In this document: piece after piece, positions 1 to 5,349 of the stretch | Layout: each line of letters opens with the position of its first letter | How positions within the stretch are numbered: the stretch's first letter is position 1 | Source: an uncultured Clostridia bacterium | GTDB lineage: Bacteria > Bacillota > Clostridia > TANB77 > CAG-508 | Direction of reading: 5' to 3' | DNA length: 5,411 nucleotides | Assembly (NCBI GenBank): GCA_934180065.1 | Contig: CAKPRA010000071.1 | Location: forward strand, 1 to 5,411 | Made by a program: the position numbers and the translations under genes | The notes under the pieces: generated by a model | The model's input: the letters and a program-made list of their open reading frames with translations, nothing else | Told to the model about the DNA's origin: nothing | Databases searched by the model: none

Positions 1-67
1 ATTGGTTAGCGATATATACCTCCAATACGGACTTGCACCGATTAGTTAAACGACATGCCTGTCGCAC
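1..67 (-). mobile_element. Group II intron, 5' end only (probably class C), runs off left edge
   Basis: Read on the minus strand from 67, the sequence opens with GTGCGAC, matching the group II intron 5' consensus GUGYG. Small helices follow in the order expected of domain I. Positions 64-61 pair with 54-51 around an AGGCAT loop. CGG (40-38) pairs with CCG (30-28) around a TGCAAGT loop. ATTGG (26-22) pairs with CCAAT (5-1). From memory, the Oceanobacillus iheyensis group IIC intron begins with a very similar series (GUGUGCCCGGCAUG, then a GGGUGAGAGUCCC hairpin). The junction lies three bases after the T-tract of a terminator hairpin, the known target of class C introns. Most of the ribozyme, any reverse transcriptase gene and the 3' junction lie outside the window, so activity cannot be judged. 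Confidence 0.8.
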
Positions 68-102
68 TATAAAAAAACATACTATATTAAAATAGTATGT
101 TT
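68..102 (-). terminator. Rho-independent terminator of the yebC-family gene
   Basis: On the minus strand an 11-bp perfect stem (102-92 with 85-75) encloses a 6-base loop and is followed by seven T residues (77-71), then ATA. It begins 28 bases after the yebC stop codon. The stem is AT-rich, but its length and T-tract make it a convincing terminator. It also serves as the 5' exon of the intron that starts at 67. Transcription that passes it would enter the intron in the sense orientation. Confidence 0.85.
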
Positions 103-130
103 CTCTTTGAAATTTATTACTAAAATTTTA

Positions 131-856
131 TTATTCAGCCCAATTATGATATACATTTAATACATCATCTAAATCATCCAAATTATCTAATAATCTTTGC
201 ATTTTTTCTGCATCTTTATCATCTAATTCAATAGTTGTTGTAGGGACCATTTTTACTTCAGCTTCTAAAAATTCTAATCCTTGCTCTTCTAATTTTTCTC
301 TTACTTGTGAAAAATCACTTGGATCTGTTGTAATTTCATATATTTCATCATCAGCTGAGAAATCTTCTGCTCCAGCATCTAAGGCTATCATCATTAAATC
401 ATCTTCTGCTAATGATGTTGATTCTTTATCAATTACAATTACACCTTTTTTATTGAATAAATATGATACACATCCTGATGTTCCTAAGTTTCCACCAGCT
501 TTATCAAATACATGACGTACATCAGCAGCAGTTCTATTTTTGTTATCTGTACTTGCCTCAACTATAACAGCTACACCATTAGTGCCATATCCTTCATATA
601 TCATTTCTTCATAGTTTGAAGAATCTGTTGAACCAGCTGCTTTCTTTATAGCATTATTTATTGTATCATTAGGCATATTTGCAGCTTTACATTTCGCAAT
701 AACATCTTTTAATTTAGAGTTTCCGGCTGGGTCTGGTCCACCTGCTTTTACTGCTATTAATAATTCTCTTCCTAGTTTTGTAAATATTTTACCTCTTGCT
801 GCATCAGCTTTTCCTTTTTTGGCTTGTATGTTATGCCATTTTGAATGTCCTGACAT
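131..856 (-). CDS. yebC: YebC/TACO1-family protein (translation factor, or older: transcriptional regulator)
   Basis: This 241-residue protein is normal length for the family. It opens with the hallmark MSGHSKWHNIQAKKG, continues with RGKIFTKL (21-28), a glycine/proline turn GGPDP (39-43), ANMPNDTI (59-66) and the core GYGTNGVAVIVE (89-100), and ends in an acidic tail. The family was long annotated as DNA-binding transcriptional regulators. More recent work on bacterial YebC and mitochondrial TACO1 supports a ribosome-associated role in relieving stalls, notably at polyproline. The protein should be cytoplasmic. An ATG lies two codons upstream at 862, but I prefer 856 because the AGGAGG at 870-865 is 8 nt from it and only 2 nt from the upstream ATG, and because the family starts at M-[AS]-G-H-S-K-W. 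The gene has its own terminator and candidate promoters in the 106-bp gap upstream. Confidence 0.96.
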   Translation of the reverse strand: MSGHSKWHNIQAKKGKADAARGKIFTKLGRELLIAVKAGGPDPAGNSKLKDVIAKCKAANMPNDTINNAIKKAAGSTDSSNYEEMIYEGYGTNGVAVIVEASTDNKNRTAADVRHVFDKAGGNLGTSGCVSYLFNKKGVIVIDKESTSLAEDDLMMIALDAGAEDFSADDEIYEITTDPSDFSQVREKLEEQGLEFLEAEVKMVPTTTIELDDKDAEKMQRLLDNLDDLDDVLNVYHNWAE

Positions 857-864
857 GGCCATCT

Positions 865-871
865 CCTCCTT
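865..871 (-). promoter_or_regulatory. Ribosome binding site that decides the yebC start
   Basis: AAGGAGG reads 871 to 865 on the minus strand. It lies 8 nt from the ATG at 856 but only 2 nt from the in-frame ATG at 862. The spacing supports the downstream start, which gives the conserved MSGHSKW N-terminus. Confidence 0.85.
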
Positions 872-896
872 CTACTTTACTAATAATTTAAACTAT

Positions 897-943
897 ATTA
901 TATATAAAATTTCCTATAATATAAAACTTATAGCATTATAACA
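897..943 (-). promoter_or_regulatory. Candidate promoters for yebC
   Basis: Two minus-strand candidates lie in the short gap upstream of yebC. One is TTTATA (925-920), a 17-nt spacer, then TATAAT (902-897). The other is an extended -10, TGTTATAAT (943-935), without a good -35 box. The region is so AT-rich that chance matches are expected, so the choice between them is open. The 3' end of the next gene lies at 969, so either would give yebC its own transcript. Confidence 0.4.
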
Positions 944-968
944 TACAAAAACATATTTGTGTAGTATT

Positions 969-1280
969 TTACAATATTTTTTCTTTTTTACCTGATTGAA
1001 ATTTTTCTAAATTACATATATAAAAACTCATAATAAAAAACAATAAATGCATAATCATTCTTTGAGCTCTGATATTTATAGCTGTAGAATATTTAAAAGT
1101 TTTTTTATTATTTTTAATATTTTTCATATATATTTTTTTACTATAATTTTTAGTATCTTCAAAAACAACTTGTCCACTAAACTCCCAATTATATTTATAT
1201 AAATTTTTACTACCAATACAATAAACCTGACAAATTATAAAAATAGAAATTATAATTATAAGAAATCGTAAATTCTTCAA
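969..1280 (-). CDS. Small unrecognised membrane protein, TTG start
   Basis: This frame encodes 103 residues that I do not recognise. Residues 5-22 form a strongly hydrophobic isoleucine-rich segment after a short basic N-terminus, so this is either a signal peptide or a membrane anchor. Cys18 and Cys21 lie at its end, but no clear lipobox is visible. The middle (44-73) is rich in lysine and asparagine. A second hydrophobic stretch (about 75-89, HLLFFIMSFYICN) precedes a basic tail. This fits a protein with two membrane passes or a short hairpin. The start is TTG, supported by GAGAGGAG at 1294-1287 with 6-nt spacing; the next in-frame methionine is residue 52. The ribosome site and the lack of a competing frame argue for a real gene, but low-complexity AT-rich sequence keeps confidence moderate. 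Its function is unknown. Confidence 0.6.
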   Translation of the reverse strand: MKNLRFLIIIISIFIICQVYCIGSKNLYKYNWEFSGQVVFEDTKNYSKKIYMKNIKNNKKTFKYSTAINIRAQRMIMHLLFFIMSFYICNLEKFQSGKKEKIL

Positions 1281-1286
1281 TTTATT

Positions 1287-1294
1287 CTCCTCTC
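1287..1294 (-). promoter_or_regulatory. Ribosome binding site supporting the TTG start at 1280
   Basis: GAGAGGAG reads 1294 to 1287 on the minus strand, 6 nt before TTG at 1280. It is the main evidence that the small membrane-protein frame is translated, since no ATG occurs near the 5' end of the frame. Confidence 0.65.
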
Positions 1295-1441
1295 ACTTTA
1301 TAATATTCCTTACAATTATATTCTTATTATATCTAGATTATTACAAAAATTCATCTTCTTTTAAGCTCTTTATACTTTATATTTTTACAGAAATTTTATT
1401 ATACTGATTTATCCTATGTATTTATTTTGATTTATGACAAA

Positions 1442-1461
1442 TGTTGCCATTTGTTGCCATT
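1442..1461 (+). repeat. Perfect tandem 10-bp direct repeat upstream of ytaF
   Basis: TGTTGCCATT occurs twice back to back (1442-1451 and 1452-1461). The 10-bp period places the copies on the same face of the helix. Each copy contains TTGCCA, a 5-of-6 match to the -35 consensus TTGACA. The repeat may be a paired protein-binding site or a small duplication. Confidence 0.9.
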
Positions 1462-1482
1462 TTTTTAATTTATGCATATTAT
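1454..1482 (+). promoter_or_regulatory. Candidate sigma-A promoter of ytaF
   Basis: TTGCCA (1454-1459), a 17-nt spacer and TATTAT (1477-1482) each match 5 of 6 consensus bases. The -35 box is the second copy of the tandem repeat. The expected transcript start, about 1488-1490, falls on or within the ribosome binding site at 1488-1493. The leader would be only about 11 nt, which is unusually short and tempers the call. A sporulation sigma factor site was considered, but no clean match was seen. Confidence 0.5.
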
Positions 1483-1487
1483 ATTTT

Positions 1488-1493
1488 GAGGTG
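1488..1493 (+). promoter_or_regulatory. Ribosome binding site that decides the ytaF start
   Basis: GAGGTG lies 6 nt before the ATG at 1500. The upstream in-frame ATG at 1434 has no such site, and it precedes the candidate promoter. Confidence 0.8.
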
Positions 1494-1499
1494 TGTTTT

Positions 1500-2165
1500 A
1501 TGCTTTTAAGCTCTATTGTGCTAGGTATTTCTTCAAGTATAGATTCTTTAGGCATTGGAATTACATATGGCATAAAAAATACTAAAATCACTAAAATTGC
1601 TAATATAATTTTATTTTTTATTTCTATATTTGTAACAAACATTTCAATGTTATTTGGTAATTTTATAAAAGAACTTTTACCTAGCAATATAACCAAATTA
1701 TTAGGTGGTCTACTTATAATTATTATTGGAATTTTTATGACTATACAAGCTTTAAAAACCAAAGAAACAAAAGAAGATGTTAATAATGACATTCTACGCA
1801 CTGATTTAATCGAAGAAGAAAAAATATATAGTCTTTTTATAAAATGTTTAGGAATAACCATACAAGTTATAAAAAATCCAAGTTATTCAGATTTCGATAA
1901 TTCAAAGAAAATCGATTCTAAAGAAGCAATTTTCTTAGGAATTGCATTATCTCTAGATAACTTCGGCATTGTCGTTGGATCAGCTGTAGCTGGAATTTGT
2001 AATGTTTTTTTACCACTTTTTATAAGCGTTTTTCAAGTTCTATTTCTAAAATTTGGAAATTATATTGGAAGAAAATTAAGTAATATTAAGTTATTTCCTG
2101 ATAATGCATGGTCTATTATATCTGGATTATTACTTATAATTATGGGTGTTATAAAATTTTTTTAG
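1500..2165 (+). CDS. ytaF: YtaF-like sporulation membrane protein, MntP (manganese efflux) superfamily
   Basis: The 221-residue protein has six likely membrane helices (about 2-24, 32-53, 65-84, 143-164, 168-187, 202-220), arranged as two repeats of the MntP/DUF204 fold. Each repeat opens with a matching motif: LGISSSIDSLGIGITYG (8-24) and LGIALSLDNFGIVVGS (146-161). Each has an acidic residue within the membrane (Asp15, Asp153), equivalent to the acidic positions that MntP relatives use for metal transport. The central loop around 118-142 (CLGITIQVIKNP followed by DFDNSKKIDSKE) resembles YtaF more than MntP and contains an EF-hand-like loop. The name comes from Bacillus sporulation genetics; the transported ion and biochemical role are unproven. 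The start at 1500 is chosen for its ribosome site and because the first motif follows at once. This gene is the only clear plus-strand gene here and probably stands alone. Confidence 0.9.
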   Translation: MLLSSIVLGISSSIDSLGIGITYGIKNTKITKIANIILFFISIFVTNISMLFGNFIKELLPSNITKLLGGLLIIIIGIFMTIQALKTKETKEDVNNDILRTDLIEEEKIYSLFIKCLGITIQVIKNPSYSDFDNSKKIDSKEAIFLGIALSLDNFGIVVGSAVAGICNVFLPLFISVFQVLFLKFGNYIGRKLSNIKLFPDNAWSIISGLLLIIMGVIKFF

Positions 2166-2189
2166 AAAATATTGTCTAACTAATTATAT

Positions 2190-2223
2190 AAAGAGCCCAA
2201 GCTGATTTTTACTTTGGCTCTTT
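2190..2223. terminator. Bidirectional terminator hairpin between ytaF and rusA
   Basis: AAAGAGCC (2190-2197) pairs with GGCTCTTT (2216-2223). After one C/T mismatch, two more A-T pairs extend the stem. It starts 25 bp after the ytaF stop and 23 bp beyond the rusA stop on the other strand. T residues at the stem end, with a weaker T-rich tail, suit either direction. The convergent position fits a shared terminator. Confidence 0.75.
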
Positions 2224-2245
2224 ATATTTACTATACTTTCAAGAT

Positions 2246-2656
2246 TTAATATTCACTAATTCTAATTTTCACAGATTCATTTTCTGCATATGTTTTTTCT
2301 ACAGATAATTTAGTAATTTGAGTATCATCTCTAAAAGCTACACCATTCATTGCATCTAATATAATCTTAACTATATTATCAATATCTGGTTTTTTCGTTG
2401 GATTTATTTTATTGTCCAACATAAGCTCTTTATCTGTCTTGTTAGTTGATTTTGGTATTCCAAAAAAAGCATTTATTTCAACATTTACCCTACCTTCAAA
2501 AGGTTTATATCTGGGATATTTTAACAAGAAATACTGCTCCACCAAAGTTTCATAATCCTTTGTTCTTGTTGGTGTATATACACATCCTGTATAACTATTC
2601 AAACGCGGTCTTCCTTTTCCAATTATTTTTCCCGGTACTTCAAATTCATAAATCAT
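2246..2656 (-). CDS. rusA: RusA-family Holliday junction resolvase (endodeoxyribonuclease)
   Basis: This 136-residue protein is the usual size for RusA enzymes, small metal-dependent dimers that cut four-way DNA junctions. The basic motif GKGRPR lies at 13-18. The catalytic block is intact: KKPDIDNIVKIILDAMNG (88-105), then FRDDTQI (108-114). Asp91, Asp93 and Lys97 match the Asp70, Asp72 and Lys76 spacing of E. coli RusA, and Asp110/Asp111 supply the third acidic site. The ATG at 2656 has AGGAG (2670-2666) 9 nt upstream. The gene begins 24 bp after the rdgB stop and is probably co-transcribed with it. RusA genes are typical of phages and their remnants, yet no integrase, replication or structural phage gene is seen here. 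It may be a domesticated chromosomal copy or a lone remnant. Base composition does not differ visibly from its neighbours. Confidence 0.93.
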   Translation of the reverse strand: MIYEFEVPGKIIGKGRPRLNSYTGCVYTPTRTKDYETLVEQYFLLKYPRYKPFEGRVNVEINAFFGIPKSTNKTDKELMLDNKINPTKKPDIDNIVKIILDAMNGVAFRDDTQITKLSVEKTYAENESVKIRISEY

Positions 2657-2680
2657 TTGTGTTCACTCCTATTACAGCTT

Positions 2681-3268
2681 TTACATATTTTTTAGATAAT
2701 CTACTAATTTATCTATTGCTTTTCCTCTATGACTAATTTTATTTTTTTCTTCTTGACTCATTTGAGCAAAAGTTCTATCTCCTACTAAAAATATAGGATC
2801 ATAACCAAAATCATCATCACCTGCTGGCTCTTTGGCAATTTTTCCTTCACAAATTCCTTCAAAAATTTTAACTTGACCATTTTCATCTATATAGCATATT
2901 TCACATCTAAATCTTGCAGCTCTCTTATCATCTTCAACATCTTTCATAAGTTCCAAAATTTTATTATATCTGTCTTGATCTGTAGCATCTGGACCACAAA
3001 ATCTTGCTGAATGTATTCCTGGCTTTCCATCTAAAAAATCAACCTCTAAACCACCATCATCTGAAATAACAGGAGCTTTTGCTAAATTATAAATAGCTTT
3101 TGCCTTTAATATAGCATTTTCTTCACATGTAGAGCCATTTTCTTCAACCTCAATATCATATCCCGCTTCTCTTTGAGATATAACATCTATATTTAATGGA
3201 CTCAACTTTGCTTTAATTTCTCTAACCTTATTTTTATTATTACTAGCTAATATTATAGTTTTTATCAT
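2681..3268 (-). CDS. rdgB: XTP/dITP pyrophosphatase (RdgB/HAM1 family)
   Basis: This 195-residue cytoplasmic enzyme is normal length for the family. It hydrolyses XTP, ITP and dITP to monophosphates plus pyrophosphate, so deaminated purines stay out of DNA and RNA. Visible motifs in order are ASNNKNKVREIKA (8-20, nucleotide binding), ENGSTCEENAILKAKA (43-58), SDDGGLEVDFLDGKPGIHSARF (69-90, catalytic Asp70 and metal-binding region), FGYDPIF (154-160, base recognition) and SHRGKA (179-184). Some positions are atypical: DDGGL replaces the common DDSGL, and AGDDDFGYDP replaces the usual glycine-rich approach to FGYDP. The key acidic, lysine and histidine-arginine residues remain, so it is probably active. 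The start has AAGGGGG (3281-3275) 6 nt upstream. The gene leads a likely two-gene unit with rusA. Confidence 0.96.
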   Translation of the reverse strand: MIKTIILASNNKNKVREIKAKLSPLNIDVISQREAGYDIEVEENGSTCEENAILKAKAIYNLAKAPVISDDGGLEVDFLDGKPGIHSARFCGPDATDQDRYNKILELMKDVEDDKRAARFRCEICYIDENGQVKIFEGICEGKIAKEPAGDDDFGYDPIFLVGDRTFAQMSQEEKNKISHRGKAIDKLVDYLKNM

Positions 3269-3317
3269 CTTGATCCCCCTTGCCGACTATGTGTTTCATT
3301 GTATTTTTTACATCTGT

Positions 3318-3347
3318 ATTATATATATAACTCTATTATTATTTCAA
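3318..3347 (-). promoter_or_regulatory. Sigma-A promoter of rdgB-rusA, overlapping the upstream gene's end
   Basis: On the minus strand, TTGAAA (3347-3342) is followed by an 18-nt spacer and a perfect TATAAT (3323-3318). The -35 box lies inside the last codons of the acyl-CoA synthetase gene, and the spacer spans its stop. Transcription would start near 3311, giving a leader of about 43 nt. No terminator is visible between the genes, so read-through from the synthetase is also possible. Confidence 0.65.
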
Positions 3348-5075
3348 TAGTTTTTGATCTATTATTTGCTTTATTTCTTCAAATCTTTTAATTTTAGCGG
3401 TAGTAGTCTTAATCATTGGCTCCTTTGTTAAAATAAATTTTTTAATATGTTTATACTGTGGAACTTTTAAATTAATTTCTTTAATGTCATTCCATACCTT
3501 TTGATTAAGATCTTCTTCAGACATATTATCTAAGAATTTTTTTACATAATCTTCATTATATACAATTTTAGTTGACACAATTAAGTCATCATCTTTTGGA
3601 TATCCAAAAACTAAAGACTCTGATACGTAAGGAAGCTTGTTTATTAGCTCTTCAATTTCCTCTGGAAACACATTTTTACCATTTTTCAATACAATTACAT
3701 TTTTCTTTCTACCAGTTATAAAAACATATCCATCTTTATCTATGTATCCTAAATCACCAGTATGATACCAATTATCTATTAATGTTTGTTTTGTTGCTTC
3801 TTCATTTTTATAATAACCTAACATTACATTTGGACCTTTTGCAATTAGCTCTCCAACACCATGTTCATCCGGATTATCAATTTTAACCTCAATATCTAAT
3901 AACGGAACACCCACAGAGCCATACCTAATATATTTCGCATTTTCAGCACACAACACAGGAGAAGTTTCTGTTAATCCATATCCTTGTATTGCCAAAATTC
4001 CCCACTCATTAAAATCTTTAGCAACATTTTTATCAATTGCAGCAGCACCACTTATTATAAATCTCATATTTCCGCCAAAATTATCTATTATATCTTTAAA
4101 TAACTTTCTTCTCACATCAATGCCTATTTTCAATAAAGCATTACTAAGCTTCTGAGCTCTTCTTACGGTCTGCTCTTTACCTTGCTTTTTTATTCCTGCT
4201 AAGACTTTTTTATGCATTGCCTCTAATATTAAAGGAACACATACAAAAACTGACACTTTATATTCTTTCATATTCTCTTGAATATGTCTTAATCCGTCAC
4301 AAAAAACATTTTTAACACCATTATTTAACATAATAATAATTCCAGTTGATGCAAAAGTATGATGAAATGGTAACATCAACAAATTTACATCATTATCATA
4401 AAATTTTTCCACTGCATTCATTGAATTTATATTTGAAGCAATGTTTCTTTGTGATAACATTACAGCTTTAGAAAGGGCTGTTGTCCCAGATGTAAATAAA
4501 ATTATATTTGCTTTATCATTATCTATATCAAGATTTAAAAATTCTCTATTCCCCTTTAAAAACTCATTTTCACCAATTTTTATAATATCATTTATTGTTT
4601 TAAAAGATTTATCTTCAATATCTTGCATACAAATAAAACTTTGAATTTTTGTATTCTTCTTATTTTTAATTTCATTTACTATATCAACATATTTTTTATC
4701 AAATATAATAACCTCAGATTCACTTCTTATTATAGAATCTTCTATTTCCTGAGCAGGTAATCCCTTATCTAATGGAACTACAACTCCAATTCCAAATAAT
4801 ATAGTAATATATGACAAAGCCCATTGATAACTATTTGGACCTATTATAGATATTCTTTTATTTTTCAATCCCTCTTTTAGGAAACCTGTTCCTAAATAGT
4901 TTATTTCTTTTTCAAATTCTTTATATGTTATATCTCTATATTCAACTTTTTTATCAATTTTATTTTTCAATGTAAAAGCAATTGCATTTGGATGCTTTTC
5001 AATTCCATCTTTAATTACTTCCCTTATATTTTCGTAGTTCGTTTTTTGATAAAGTCTATTTTTTGGCTTACTCAT
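3339..5075 (-). CDS. AMP-dependent synthetase/ligase, probable long-chain acyl-CoA synthetase
   Basis: The 578-residue protein is a complete member of the adenylate-forming (ANL) superfamily. These enzymes activate a carboxylic acid with ATP to an acyl-AMP, then transfer the acyl group to CoA or another thiol. The large N-terminal domain (about 1-455) carries the ATP phosphate loop TSGTTALSKAVMLS (195-208), the histidine motif LPFHHTFAS (235-243), the nucleotide motif GYGLTET (365-371) and YHTGDLGY (437-444), with the ribose-binding aspartate at 441. The hinge and C-terminal domain begin near GRKKNVIVLKNGKNVFPEEIEE (455-476), and the catalytic lysine is probably Lys561 in TTTAKIKR. The order and length resemble FadD-type long-chain enzymes. 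The acid used, and whether CoA is the acceptor, cannot be read from sequence. No membrane helix is obvious. The phosphate loop lacks the usual glycine-x-proline-lysine-glycine ending. AAAGGAGG (5089-5082) lies 6 nt before the ATG. The gene appears monocistronic, with possible read-through into rdgB. Confidence 0.93.
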   Translation of the reverse strand: MSKPKNRLYQKTNYENIREVIKDGIEKHPNAIAFTLKNKIDKKVEYRDITYKEFEKEINYLGTGFLKEGLKNKRISIIGPNSYQWALSYITILFGIGVVVPLDKGLPAQEIEDSIIRSESEVIIFDKKYVDIVNEIKNKKNTKIQSFICMQDIEDKSFKTINDIIKIGENEFLKGNREFLNLDIDNDKANIILFTSGTTALSKAVMLSQRNIASNINSMNAVEKFYDNDVNLLMLPFHHTFASTGIIIMLNNGVKNVFCDGLRHIQENMKEYKVSVFVCVPLILEAMHKKVLAGIKKQGKEQTVRRAQKLSNALLKIGIDVRRKLFKDIIDNFGGNMRFIISGAAAIDKNVAKDFNEWGILAIQGYGLTETSPVLCAENAKYIRYGSVGVPLLDIEVKIDNPDEHGVGELIAKGPNVMLGYYKNEEATKQTLIDNWYHTGDLGYIDKDGYVFITGRKKNVIVLKNGKNVFPEEIEELINKLPYVSESLVFGYPKDDDLIVSTKIVYNEDYVKKFLDNMSEEDLNQKVWNDIKEINLKVPQYKHIKKFILTKEPMIKTTTAKIKRFEEIKQIIDQKLLK

Positions 5076-5104
5076 AATTAACCTCCTTTATTATTTTACA
5101 ATGC

Positions 5105-5113
5105 ATTATAGCA
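5105..5113 (-). promoter_or_regulatory. Extended -10 promoter of the acyl-CoA synthetase gene
   Basis: On the minus strand, TGCTATAAT (5113-5105) combines a perfect -10 hexamer with the TG extension that can replace a strong -35 box. No good -35 is seen 16-18 bp upstream. Transcription would start near 5098, leaving a leader of about 22 nt with the ribosome site in it. Confidence 0.6.
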
Positions 5114-5260
5114 CAACTCTTTTATATAATAGTATATATCTATTCTTAATACAATATATAATTAAAATTACTTATAAATAAAATTATACTTATATATTTA
5201 ACTTTTCTATTATATATATATAGAAATTTTATCATATAAAAATTTTAAAAGATATTTTCC

Positions 5261-5274
5261 TGACCATTCGTTCA
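5261..5274. promoter_or_regulatory. Possible operator, imperfect palindrome
   Basis: TGACCATTCGTTCA is an imperfect inverted repeat: the outer TGA/TCA ends are symmetrical, with partial symmetry further in. It is the only mixed-composition segment in a long A/T-only stretch. It resembles the general form of TetR-family operators, some of which control fatty-acid genes in Firmicutes, but the match is loose. It lies 151 bp from the synthetase promoter and about 37 bp upstream of the possible rightward -10 box. Confidence 0.25.
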
Positions 5275-5349
5275 ATCTATTCTAAAATTTATTCTTAATA
5301 TACAAAACATTATAATCATTAATAACAATTTAAATTAGTAGAGTAGGAT

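Noticed and set aside
1..67. Possible tRNA or rRNA fragment, because of the mixed composition and small hairpins
   Set aside because: There is no cloverleaf, TPsiC-arm sequence or conserved rRNA segment. The GTGCGAC start, helix order and position behind a terminator fit a group II intron better.
857..862. Two-codon N-terminal extension of YebC from the ATG at 862
   Set aside because: The ribosome site is only 2 nt from that ATG, and the family begins at the following methionine.
1434..1499. 22-residue upstream extension of YtaF
   Set aside because: It has no ribosome site, would be translated from before the candidate promoter, covers the tandem repeat, and adds sequence unlike the family's N-terminus.
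1409..1861. Open frame on the minus strand opposite ytaF
   Set aside because: It is antisense to a well-supported membrane protein, has no recognisable family, and arises from A/T-rich hydrophobic codons read backwards.
2446..2736. Plus-strand open frame across rusA and the end of rdgB
   Set aside because: It overlaps two conserved genes on the other strand and has no family features or ribosome site.
4441..4644. Short plus-strand open frame inside the acyl-CoA synthetase gene
   Set aside because: It is a shadow of the conserved phosphate-loop region of the synthetase, with no independent support.
5204..5226. Inverted repeat TTTCTAT/ATAGAAA as a terminator or operator
   Set aside because: It has only seven pairs, all but one A-T, in sequence that is nearly all A/T. 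Such repeats are expected by chance there, and no gene ends beside it.
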